A stretch of 33,258 nucleotides of DNA from Chitinophagaceae bacterium (GTDB taxonomy: Bacteria > Bacteroidota > Bacteroidia > Chitinophagales > Chitinophagaceae): positions 1 to 33,258 of the forward strand of contig JAQBNL010000095.1 in the NCBI GenBank assembly GCA_028288585.1, in the 5' to 3' direction. The notes under the pieces are model-generated. The model had not been told where the DNA came from. It made no database searches and saw only the letters and a program-made list of their open reading frames with translations. Below are positions 1 to 8,016 of the stretch, in pieces. Position 1 is the stretch's first letter; each line of letters begins with the position of its first letter. Both the position numbers and the translations under genes were made by a program.

Positions 1-1
1 G

Positions 2-325
2 GAGCTGGAAATAAAACAATGGTAAGTTTATGATGAGCCCTTATCGATACAAAACATTGAACCGGATGTAGCTCTGGCATCATTAGTAAAATGGATGGAG
101 AAAAATGAATTGCAAAGATTATTTACACGAACACAAATTCTTATTGCGCCCGGTTATAAATTTAAAATTGCAAAAGCATTGATAACAAATTTTCATCAGC
201 CTCTATCGACTTTATTATTGTTGGTTGCTGCTATTACAGACAACTGGAAAACGATCTATGAGTATGCTTTGAATAATGATTTCCGGTTCCTTAGTTATGG
301 CGATGGATGTTTGCTCTTTTTATAA
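2..325 (+). pseudogene. queA: 3' part of queA-like tRNA ribosyltransferase-isomerase, with in-frame TAA
   Basis: The family transfers and isomerises the ribosyl group of S-adenosylmethionine onto 7-aminomethyl-deazaguanine in tRNA, the penultimate step of queuosine synthesis. The C-terminal signature is clear: IAPGYKFKIAKALITNFHQP, then STLLLLV and, near the end, FRFLSYGDGCLLF. The same frame is open from the window edge except for a TAA at 23-25. The residues before it, ELEIKQW, and after it, VYDEPLSI, look like continuous QueA sequence in which one codon (GAA is my guess) became TAA. The first ATG after the stop is at 95 and would yield only a useless C-terminal piece. The rest of the gene lies outside the window. 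It is either a decayed gene or a single-base sequence error. Family assignment is secure; inactivation is inferred. Confidence 0.7.
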
Positions 326-377
326 TCTCTTATATCTATGTAAATTACAGTGGTATTATAATATTAAAACCATGATC

Positions 378-1286
378 ATGAGAACAATTATAATTTCCAT
401 TTTATTATTAAATTTTTCATTTTGCTTTGCACAGCAAAATGACTGGAGTGCCGTTGAAAATGTATTTGGCAAAAAGGGAACTGTTCAGGATAATGTTTTT
501 AAGATAAGCTATCCCCGCTCTGACCTTAAAGTAAAGGTTGGTGACTTTACAGTTGCGCCTGGCTTTGCTCTCGGCTCATGGATAGGGTTTATAAATTTAA
601 GTAAGAGGATGAATATGAGCGACCATGAGACTGACATGAAAAACCAGGCAATGATGATGGGAGACCTCGTTCTTTTGGATACTGAAGTGCCGGAAGTTTT
701 AAAAAAACTGGTAGCAGTTGATCTAAAAGTAACAGCCATTCATAATCATCTTATTAATGAATCGCCCAATGTAAAGTATGTACATTTTTCAGGAACGGGT
801 GACAGGGTAAAGCTGGCAGAAACGATCAAATCTGTTCTTGCAATAACATCTACACCATTAATGCCCCCGCAATCACCTGCGCAAACAACTAATATTGATT
901 GGTCAAACGTAGAGGCAATCTTAGGAACAACAGGTAAGCATAATGGAATGTTGTTACAATATGTTTTTCCAAGAAAAGAAAAATTAAAGGAAAGCGGAAT
1001 GGTGATGCCGCCATTCATCGGGATGGGAACTGCAATTAATTTTCAAAAGGACGGTGATAAAGCTGCTATAACAGGCGATTTTGTTTTATTGGCAGATGAA
1101 ATAAATCCTGTGATTAAGATTTTAATTGATAATGGAATTACCCCAACAGCATTGCACAACCACATGATACATGATGATCCAAGATTATTTATGATGCACT
1201 TTTGGGCAATTGATGATCCTGCAAAATTAGCAAAGGCATTGCAACAGGTCCTTACTTCGACAAACCATGCTGCAATAAAAAAATGA
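378..1286 (+). CDS. Secreted protein with two DUF1259 (LppY/LpqO-type) domains
   Basis: About 302 residues. A signal peptide is visible (MRTIIISILLLNFSFCFA, then QQND). Two homologous halves follow. Each begins with DWS(A/N)VE, has a conserved FPR or YPR segment and a GDFVLL/GDLVLL strand, and ends with a histidine motif: AIHNHLI with VHFSG in the first half, ALHNHMI with MHFWA in the second. This tandem layout is characteristic of the DUF1259 family found in LppY/LpqO lipoproteins. Its biochemical role is not established; the repeated HNH histidines suggest metal or ligand binding, which is inference. An in-frame ATG at 372 is an alternative start; starts further upstream would spoil the signal peptide. 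No convincing ribosome-binding site. The next gene is convergent. Confidence 0.8.
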   Translation: MRTIIISILLLNFSFCFAQQNDWSAVENVFGKKGTVQDNVFKISYPRSDLKVKVGDFTVAPGFALGSWIGFINLSKRMNMSDHETDMKNQAMMMGDLVLLDTEVPEVLKKLVAVDLKVTAIHNHLINESPNVKYVHFSGTGDRVKLAETIKSVLAITSTPLMPPQSPAQTTNIDWSNVEAILGTTGKHNGMLLQYVFPRKEKLKESGMVMPPFIGMGTAINFQKDGDKAAITGDFVLLADEINPVIKILIDNGITPTALHNHMIHDDPRLFMMHFWAIDDPAKLAKALQQVLTSTNHAAIKK

Positions 1287-1433
1287 GAATAACTTTCTTA
1301 TAACAAGGTAAAAATTGCAATTGTTGGGGCCTTTATTTTAATTCGATTCAAAAAAGTTCAGGGGCCTTTTATACTTCCTGCGGCAGCTTTTTTAGGGTTG
1401 ATGATTAAGAGTTTTGTGTAGATTTTTTTTAAT

Positions 1434-2024
1434 TTATTTTTGAATAGTAACCGGTGTACCCGAAGGAATGTAACTATATAGATCTTTTGCTTCACTGTAT
1501 TTTAAAGAAACACATCCATCGGTCCAGTTTTGAAAATAATCAACCGTCCATTCTTCCTGCGGGCGGGTAGCATGTATGGCAATACCACTGCCTATTCTTG
1601 CAGTCCTTGGTATAAGGCCGCGGGACTGTCTTTCATTAAATTTTTTAATGCTCTCCTGGTTAGGGAAATCCAATAATAATTCAGGGCCCCATTGAGGATG
1701 AATTTTTTTAAGTAAAACTTTAAAGTGTCCTTCCGGCGTTTTTTTATCTCCCTCCATGTACTTATCATTTAGGTCATTGCTGCCAAACACTACGGGATAA
1801 GTAGCATACCAGCCTTCTTCATCATACACCTTTAATTCATAATCAGATTTATCAATGATAATATAGTAAGGATTGTCTTTAACTAATGCCGAAGTGAGAG
1901 AGGAATTTATCTTTATACCAATGGATGTTCTTTTAACTATTTTTCTCTTTTTTGATTTACTAAACGAAAAAAATAATATTGAAAAAGCTAAAAGAATAAA
2001 GGTTCGTAATCCAAAGTTTTTCAT
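1434..2024 (-). CDS. L,D-transpeptidase (YkuD domain)
   Basis: 196 residues. An N-terminal hydrophobic segment (about 8-22) followed by a lysine-rich patch indicates export, with either cleavage or membrane anchoring, so it would act in the periplasm on peptidoglycan. The YkuD domain spans about 50-195. Catalytic residues are visible: His151 in AIHATRP and Cys171 in NWTDGCVSL, the active-site cysteine motif in its TDGC rather than SHGC form. The strand VFGSNDLNDKYMEGDKKTPEG matches the conserved substrate-side motif (the GD-KTPEG part). The family makes 3-3 cross-links or attaches proteins to peptidoglycan by a cysteine acyl-enzyme; which of these applies cannot be read here. It is convergent with the DUF1259 gene and upstream of no obvious partner. 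Confidence 0.88.
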   Translation of the reverse strand: MKNFGLRTFILLAFSILFFSFSKSKKRKIVKRTSIGIKINSSLTSALVKDNPYYIIIDKSDYELKVYDEEGWYATYPVVFGSNDLNDKYMEGDKKTPEGHFKVLLKKIHPQWGPELLLDFPNQESIKKFNERQSRGLIPRTARIGSGIAIHATRPQEEWTVDYFQNWTDGCVSLKYSEAKDLYSYIPSGTPVTIQK

Positions 2025-2139
2025 TGCCGGGGCCGGGGTTTAAATCAAAAATAATTTAAATGAGATGCCTTGCAAAACAATTATAGTTAAGTGAATAACA
2101 ATTAACTTTTTTTCAACAGCAGATGAAGGAGATTCAAAA

Positions 2140-3024
2140 CTAATCCCATTGTTTTTCTTCCAGCATCCTTTGTTTATCAACCCTGGCCGAAATAAAAATA
2201 CTTATCTCATATAAGAAAATAAGCGGTACAGCTACAATGGTTTGGCTTGTCCAGTCGGGAGACGGTGTTATAATAGCCGCTAAAATTAAGATAACTATGT
2301 AGGCATACTTACGGTATGTTTTTAAATATTGGGGAGTTATAATTCCTATTTTAGAAAGTACATATGCCAGCACCGGCAGCTCAAAGGCTATCCCGCAACC
2401 AAGGATAATATTTACCAGCGTATCAATATAATCTTCAAGACTGGGTAAATAAGTTTGTGAGCCTAATGTGCCCAGCTTAAAGGTTGCTAAAAAATTAAAT
2501 GTAAACGGCGCCAGCAAAAAATAGCCGAATGCCCCGCCGGTAAAAAAACAAAGAGAAACCCATCCAATACTTCCTCTTGCATATTTTAATTCTTTGCTTG
2601 ATAAAGCAGGTTTTACAAACTTCCACAACTCCCAAAATAAATAAGGAAAAGCTATAATCAATCCTCCCATAAAACAAATATTAATGGCAGAAGTAAAGGA
2701 CCCTCCAATAGTATTTATTAATAACGGGATTTTTACAGGCGGCATGCATAGCGTATTCCCAAGATGAAGTGTGTGTCCTAAACTGCACAATGCTCCATAA
2801 GTTATAAAGCTTTCTCTTGCGGGAGCATATATGATGTTATCAAATATCCAGTCAATGAAAATAAAGATACCAATGGCTGCTACCACCAAAGCAATTGCAG
2901 ACCGCACAATATGCCATCGTAGTACTTCAAGGTGGTCAATAAAGCTCATTTCAGCTTTTTCGCCATCATCCTTTCCACGTATCTTTTTAAAGAAAGATTT
3001 TCTATTTGTTGTGTCTACGCTCAA
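2140..3024 (-). CDS. tatC: Sec-independent protein translocase subunit TatC
   Basis: 294 residues. TatC is the multi-spanning inner-membrane receptor that binds twin-arginine signal peptides and, with TatA, exports folded proteins. The N-terminal cytoplasmic signature is present (EMSFIDHLEVLRWHIVRS), followed by six hydrophobic segments. The conserved ELWKFVKPAL stretch and the F(A)ELPVLAYVLSKIGII helix, with its Glu, match the family. The first periplasmic loop (about residues 65-110) is longer than in E. coli TatC, which I recall as common in Bacteroidota. No tatA gene is seen nearby. A TATCTTTG box about 24 bases upstream of the start is a likely promoter element. The downstream gene on the same strand is the L,D-transpeptidase, 115 bases away. 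Confidence 0.96.
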   Translation of the reverse strand: MSVDTTNRKSFFKKIRGKDDGEKAEMSFIDHLEVLRWHIVRSAIALVVAAIGIFIFIDWIFDNIIYAPARESFITYGALCSLGHTLHLGNTLCMPPVKIPLLINTIGGSFTSAINICFMGGLIIAFPYLFWELWKFVKPALSSKELKYARGSIGWVSLCFFTGGAFGYFLLAPFTFNFLATFKLGTLGSQTYLPSLEDYIDTLVNIILGCGIAFELPVLAYVLSKIGIITPQYLKTYRKYAYIVILILAAIITPSPDWTSQTIVAVPLIFLYEISIFISARVDKQRMLEEKQWD

Positions 3025-3047
3025 TGCTGAATTTATAACTGGTTACG

Positions 3048-3055
3048 CAAAGATA
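3048..3055 (-). promoter_or_regulatory. -7 promoter box of tatC
   Basis: The minus strand reads TATCTTTG, matching the Bacteroidota -7 consensus TAnnTTTG, and is followed by CG as is common. It lies about 23 bases before the tatC start codon. No good TTTG -33 element sits 19-21 bases upstream, so the call rests on one box. Confidence 0.45.
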
Positions 3056-3096
3056 CTATTTAGGGATGTTAGATTTTAAGCCAGCAACCATTTCAT

Positions 3097-6000
3097 TTAG
3101 CTAACGGCTATTTTTTTTACACTCCCTGTACGCTTTAACGGCCCCCAGCCCTGCAACTCACCTTTTATTGCCCGGGTAAATGATTTAAAGGCGATATAAT
3201 ACATCATCTGGCGGTATATTAACCGTTGAGGAATCATCCAAAAAAGTTTTTTATAATCTTCCTTTTCAAAAGCAAATGCAAGAGCAGCACCTGCCAGGTC
3301 AACCAAAGTAAATATTCCATAATAAAAAAGAATGTGGGGAACGCTGGCTACAACAATATTCATAGATGCTGCAATTAAACTAACTGCGAGTATAAGGTCG
3401 GCCAGCGGGGCCAGGAAAGGTAATATCATTTGAAATATGAGAATGTTAGGCATGGCTACCATTCCAAAGTTTTTATATTTTGGGTTAAGCACTGTATCGC
3501 GGTGCTTCCAAAAACATTGCATCACACCAAAGCTCCAGCGAAAGCGCTGCCGCATAAACTGCCTGAATGTTTCCGGGGCTTCAGTATATGAAATAGCCTT
3601 AGTACAATTACGGATTATATATCCTTTGCGATGCAAACGCATAGTAAGGTCACAATCCTCAGCTAAAGTATCTGTAGTAAAACCTCCTGCAATTTTTATT
3701 GCTTCTTTGTTAAATGCGCCTATTGCGCCGGGCACAACCGTTATACAATTAAGCAGATCAAATGCACGCCTGTCAAAATTCTGGGATGTAATGTATTCAA
3801 TGCTTTGCCATTTGGTAATCATATTTATCTCGTTACCAACTTTTACATTGCCTGCTACTGCGGCCACTTTTTCATTATCAAAATATTTCATTAAAAGAGA
3901 TACGGCATCTGATTTTAACTGGGTATCTGCATCAATACAAACCACGTAATCTGCCTTTGATTTTTCAATACCAAAATTTAATGCAGTTGCTTTACCTCCA
4001 TTTTGTTTTGTGAATACATGAACGTTAGGAGCATTATTAAAAGCATCTTTTACTATTTGATAGGTTTCATCTTTACTTCCGTCATCAATAAAAATTATTT
4101 CCAGGTTCGGATAATCCTGTGCTATTAAACTGTTAACCGTTCTAACTGCATTAACCTTTTCATTATATGCCGGAATTATTATACTAACCAATCGGGCATG
4201 ATTAGGATCAAATGCAAAAGCATGACTTTTCTTTTCAGCACTTTCCTTACGTTTTTGAATGGCAGCCAGTGTGGCCATAGCAATCATTCTACCCACAGAT
4301 AATACAATGCCGATTATAAATAAAGAGAATAAAATATGACCGCCCCAATAAGTTACTTCTGCTAAAAAGAAATTCAATTTCATTATCCATCCGTCACGGG
4401 ACCGGGGGACAGGTGGCATTACAACATCTTTGGTTTCACCCATAAGATCAGCAATGGTTGTAAACTTGTAACCTCTTTCTTTAAAATATTTTATTATAAC
4501 AGGTAATGCATTTACAGTAGCCTGCCGGGTTTCGCCACCGGCATCGTGTAATAAAATAATGCTGGCATTTCTTTCCTCAACCTGCTTTATTACTCTTGCT
4601 ATTATGGAATCTGAGGTCACACCCGGCTGCCAGTCCATAGGGTCAATGCTTTCGGCAACCGTTAAATAATTTTCATTCCTGCTCCTGGCAATAGGTTCAA
4701 GCTCTTCATAAGTTTGAGGCTCAGAGTCAGCATTATAAGGCGCCCTGAATAAAATAGTTGATCTGCCTGTAATGCTTTCAATCAGCAGGCGGGTGGCTTT
4801 CATTTCAATTCCGGCTCTCACTAAACTCATCTTGGCAATATTATGATGTGTAAAAGTGTGATTGCCTATTTCAAACCCGGCTTTATAAATACGTTGTAAA
4901 ATGGGTATGTTGTTTTCTGCAGCCAATCCTACAATAAAAAATGTTGCAGGTATTTTTTCTTTTTCAAGAATATCCAAAATTTGCGGAGTGTATTCATCAC
5001 TTGGCCCATCATCAAAAGTGAGAATAAGTTTATGTCCCTTACCTATGGTAGTGTCTTCTGCAAATTTTCTTATAACATAGCCTGATGGCAGTTGTATATA
5101 CGCCTGCTCTGCGATCAATTGGTCTGTACTGTCAATCTCAAATTTAATTTTTCCTTCCTGCGGTGTATAAAGAATATCAAGCATCTCGCCCTCACCAACA
5201 AAGCCTACATTATCAGCAATTATGGGTATAGCGGACAATGCATCAAAATTAAAAGGATGAACTTCTAAAGCAGCATTACTAAGATCCATATTATAATAAT
5301 TCCACATCCTCGTGTCTTCGCTTCCAAGCCTCCACAAGGCTGTTCCACCTGTAGCATATTCATCACTATACCTTAAAATATTAAAAGTAGTTGCAGCATC
5401 GGTAAACCAAACCTGGTGTGGGATTTTTTTTATCTTACCCTCTTCATCCTCCTGCTCTGATACATAGCTGTAGTGAAGATTGTAGCTGTCATTATCATAA
5501 ATAATTTTTGCATTAAGTACTTTGGCTTTGTTAATCGCCTGGTTATAAGTATAGGCTGAATCCTGTTTACCATTTGACCAATCGTAACCGAAGCCGCCGA
5601 TACCTAAAATTATTTTAGAAGCCGGCATTTTAGAAGCCGTCCAATCCAACGCCTCTTCAATCCATTTTTGAGCACTGATTGGCCCGGGCCCTGTTGAATT
5701 ATTGGACTGATCGTAAGCCATCAATATCACATAATCATTATAATCAGATAATTTTTTATAATCATAATCATTATTTTTTGGTTCAACATCCATTGTAACC
5801 GTCATATTCAATCCATGCAGGGTTTCATATAATTTCTTTTGAAAAGAAGTGAGTGGTCCGTTGGTTTTTTCAATCAGGTCTTCAAAGTCTATATTAATTC
5901 CGCTGAAATGGTAATATTTTAAGGTATCGGCAATTTGCTGAATCAGTTTATCCCGGGATATTGTATCCCCTAATATTTTATGGAGCAATTTCCCGTCAAA

Positions 6001-6558
6001 GCTTTTTAAAGAAGAATTAAAATTGGAGAGCATTGGCATTATGCGTAATTTTTTCAGCCGCATTTCTGCCAATCCTGCACTATCAATTCTTGTTTGTAAC
6101 CGTAATGTTACTGTATCAATAAAAAACCATTCGGGAAAGATTGTATTAAGCTTATCTCCATATTTTTCGAGGTCCGGCAATGAGGTACTGGCCGTCCACG
6201 GAGTATAAAAAGCGGCTCTTATATAAGGTATCTTTTCAGCGCTATTGCCGGTTGATAATTTTTTGAGTCTTCTTAGTGAATCTTCTTTTTCTTTATTGAT
6301 CAGGAATTCTTTAAAGCCCTTTATTTTTTTGTTTTGATGGGAAGGAATGGATAATGGACTGGAGGGATCCATTTGCAATTCATAATCCCTGGCCTTTGAT
6401 TGCAGGTTAGGCATAGAGGGTAGTGAGCCGCTAAATAAAGCCAGTCCTAATACTACAAATAAAAATATAGCAACCATTGCCAATATCCTGGTTGTCCACT
6501 TAACACTTTTCCATCGGATAGTCTTTTGGGTTTGAAAAACCTGGGAAGCATTACTCAT
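3097..6558 (-). CDS. Tri-domain membrane protein: GH18-like, NodB polysaccharide deacetylase and GT2 glycosyltransferase
   Basis: About 1153 residues from the ATG at 6558. A GTG two codons earlier (6564) is open too, and the numbering here counts from it. Order: cytoplasmic tail and one membrane helix (about 27-45); GH18-like domain (about 115-425) with catalytic-type Glu228 in GINIDFE and MAYD at 282; NodB deacetylase (about 510-705) with TFDDGPS (Asp518/519), His569 and His573, RAPY at 607 and HD at 673; membrane helices near 735-765; GT2 domain from 792 with DDGS (827), DAD (878), ED (969) and QRFRW (1006); then two to four C-terminal helices. Such GT2 domains polymerise beta-linked hexosamines, and NodB removes N-acetyl groups, so export and trimming of an N-acetylglucosamine-like polymer is likely. 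The order resembles a fused PgaB-PgaC system. The substrate is inferred. Confidence 0.9.
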   Translation of the reverse strand: MSNASQVFQTQKTIRWKSVKWTTRILAMVAIFLFVVLGLALFSGSLPSMPNLQSKARDYELQMDPSSPLSIPSHQNKKIKGFKEFLINKEKEDSLRRLKKLSTGNSAEKIPYIRAAFYTPWTASTSLPDLEKYGDKLNTIFPEWFFIDTVTLRLQTRIDSAGLAEMRLKKLRIMPMLSNFNSSLKSFDGKLLHKILGDTISRDKLIQQIADTLKYYHFSGINIDFEDLIEKTNGPLTSFQKKLYETLHGLNMTVTMDVEPKNNDYDYKKLSDYNDYVILMAYDQSNNSTGPGPISAQKWIEEALDWTASKMPASKIILGIGGFGYDWSNGKQDSAYTYNQAINKAKVLNAKIIYDNDSYNLHYSYVSEQEDEEGKIKKIPHQVWFTDAATTFNILRYSDEYATGGTALWRLGSEDTRMWNYYNMDLSNAALEVHPFNFDALSAIPIIADNVGFVGEGEMLDILYTPQEGKIKFEIDSTDQLIAEQAYIQLPSGYVIRKFAEDTTIGKGHKLILTFDDGPSDEYTPQILDILEKEKIPATFFIVGLAAENNIPILQRIYKAGFEIGNHTFTHHNIAKMSLVRAGIEMKATRLLIESITGRSTILFRAPYNADSEPQTYEELEPIARSRNENYLTVAESIDPMDWQPGVTSDSIIARVIKQVEERNASIILLHDAGGETRQATVNALPVIIKYFKERGYKFTTIADLMGETKDVVMPPVPRSRDGWIMKLNFFLAEVTYWGGHILFSLFIIGIVLSVGRMIAMATLAAIQKRKESAEKKSHAFAFDPNHARLVSIIIPAYNEKVNAVRTVNSLIAQDYPNLEIIFIDDGSKDETYQIVKDAFNNAPNVHVFTKQNGGKATALNFGIEKSKADYVVCIDADTQLKSDAVSLLMKYFDNEKVAAVAGNVKVGNEINMITKWQSIEYITSQNFDRRAFDLLNCITVVPGAIGAFNKEAIKIAGGFTTDTLAEDCDLTMRLHRKGYIIRNCTKAISYTEAPETFRQFMRQRFRWSFGVMQCFWKHRDTVLNPKYKNFGMVAMPNILIFQMILPFLAPLADLILAVSLIAASMNIVVASVPHILFYYGIFTLVDLAGAALAFAFEKEDYKKLFWMIPQRLIYRQMMYYIAFKSFTRAIKGELQGWGPLKRTGSVKKIAVS

Positions 6559-6563
6559 TGCCA

Positions 6564-6571
6564 CAAAGTTA
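6564..6571 (-). promoter_or_regulatory. -7 promoter box almost touching the start of the glycosyltransferase fusion gene
   Basis: The minus strand reads TAACTTTG, a match to TAnnTTTG. It ends five bases before the ATG at 6558, so a transcript starting at the usual distance would have little or no leader. The box also overlaps the GTG at 6564, which argues against using that codon as the start. A -33 TTTG is not evident. Confidence 0.4.
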
Positions 6572-6625
6572 TAAAAGCTGCAATGTAAAATTTATTTAAA
6601 AAGAAGGAGAAGGAAGTAAAGAGGG

Positions 6626-6657
6626 TAAAAAGAAAGGACCCTGTAGAAACAGGGTCC
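6626..6657 (-). terminator. Rho-independent terminator downstream of prfA
   Basis: A perfect 9-bp stem (GGACCCTGT / ACAGGGTCC) with a 4-base loop. On the minus strand it is followed by a T-rich run (TTTCTTTTTA). It lies about 150 bases beyond the prfA stop and before the start region of the next minus-strand gene, so it probably separates the two transcripts. Confidence 0.7.
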
Positions 6658-6808
6658 GTTTACCAAAACTAACTGCTTATGAGAAAATTGACTTTTAAAA
6701 CTTACGATATTATATTATTCAAATAAGATGCCAAAAGTCCAAATCAAGTTGTTAAGGAATTTATAATGTAATAGGAGAAGCAAAAAAAATTACCCCGTCG
6801 CTGTAAAA

Positions 6809-7873
6809 TTAATTCTGGGATGTAAGCTTTTCAGAATTTTCAGCAAACTGCAAAGCATCTATAAATTCCTGTACACCACCATTTAATACAGCATCTAAAT
6901 TATAGATAGTTAATCCAATACGATGATCGGTTACCCTGCCCTGTGGATAGTTGTATGTTCTTATTTTAGCTGAGCGGTCACCGGTAAGCACCAGACTTTT
7001 TCTATGCCTTGAAATTTCCTCTTCCTGTTTACGAACCGTTTCCTCGTAGAGTTTTGTCCTCAGCATCTGCATAGCTTTTTCCCTATTCCCCAACTGTGAG
7101 CGCTCCGTTTGACAAACCACCACGATTCCTGTAGGTATATGAGTTAAAAAAACTTTCGTCTCAACCTTGTTTACATTTTGCCCCCCGGCACCGCCACTCC
7201 GGGCAGTCTCCATCTTTACATCGCTGTCTTTTACTTCCACATCAACTTCTTCAGCTTCGGGCATTACTGCCACTGTTGCAGCACTGGTATGAACCCTGCC
7301 ACTGGCTTCTGTATCGGGAACCCGTTGTACCCGGTGAACCCCGCTTTCAAATTTTAATGTTCCATAAACATCATCCCCCGTCACCTCTATCTGCACTTCT
7401 TTATATCCTCCTACTGTTCCTTCGCTTTCGCTTAGCAGTACCGTTTTCCAACCTTTTCTTTCACAATATTTCAGGTACATCCTCATCAGGTCGCCTGCAA
7501 AAAGGGAAGCTTCATCCCCGCCTGTTCCTGCTCTTATTTCTAATATGCAGTTCTTATCATCCATCGGATCTTTTGGGATAAGCATTGTGCGGATCTGTTT
7601 TTCCAGCGCCTCTTTTTTTTCCTGTAAGCCGGGTAATTCTTCCTTCGCCAGGTCTCTCATTTCATTATCATCACTGTTCAGCACTTCTTTATTAAAGTCA
7701 ATATCTTCCAATACTTTCGCATATTCATTACGCACCTTCACAATTTTCTCAAGGCTACGGTATTCCTTACTTATGGCGGTATACTTTTTATTATCCCCTA
7801 CAATCTCAGGATTGGTTAATGCAACACCCAACTCATCAAATCTTGCTTTTATTCCATCCAGTTTATCTAACAT
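6809..7873 (-). CDS. prfA: Peptide chain release factor 1
   Basis: 354 residues, the usual RF1 length. RF1 reads UAA and UAG in the ribosomal A site and triggers hydrolysis of peptidyl-tRNA. The GGQ catalytic tripeptide is at 230-232 inside [16 protein letters not shown]. The stop-codon reading motif is PDT at 186-188 ([15 protein letters not shown]), which is the PxT form of RF1 and not the SPF of RF2. The [15 protein letters not shown] segment of the PCRF domain is intact. The start [15 protein letters not shown] is the normal RF1 beginning. No prmC (the methyltransferase that modifies the GGQ glutamine) lies beside it. The opposite-strand amidohydrolase is divergent. Confidence 0.97.
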   Translation of the reverse strand: MLDKLDGIKARFDELGVALTNPEIVGDNKKYTAISKEYRSLEKIVKVRNEYAKVLEDIDFNKEVLNSDDNEMRDLAKEELPGLQEKKEALEKQIRTMLIPKDPMDDKNCILEIRAGTGGDEASLFAGDLMRMYLKYCERKGWKTVLLSESEGTVGGYKEVQIEVTGDDVYGTLKFESGVHRVQRVPDTEASGRVHTSAATVAVMPEAEEVDVEVKDSDVKMETARSGGAGGQNVNKVETKVFLTHIPTGIVVVCQTERSQLGNREKAMQMLRTKLYEETVRKQEEEISRHRKSLVLTGDRSAKIRTYNYPQGRVTDHRIGLTIYNLDAVLNGGVQEFIDALQFAENSEKLTSQN

Positions 7874-8016
7874 AATGTATTTTTATTTTGGTTACCGGCA
7901 GATGTACTACTACTAAACATCGTGGAGCTTATCCTGGGTTTAGCAAAGGATCACTCACTTCAGCCGCATACCAATATTCAACAATTGGCGGCAAAATTAA
8001 TTCATTAACGGATTGT

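Noticed and set aside
1325-1371. Two copies of GGGGCCTTT between the DUF1259 and L,D-transpeptidase genes
   Set aside because: Short direct repeat without a clear stem or regulatory context; probably chance or a weak convergent transcript end.
6679-6726. A 15-residue plus-strand reading frame (MRKLTFKTYDIILFK) after the prfA terminator hairpin
   Set aside because: It starts like many SusC signal peptides but stops at once; no ribosome-binding site and no gene follows on that strand. It could be a gene relic, but length alone cannot support it.
7888-8016. N-terminal extension of the amidohydrolase
   Set aside because: Residues before MSYRKF have no family similarity and the stretch faces the start of prfA; the ATG at 8017 gives the normal beginning.
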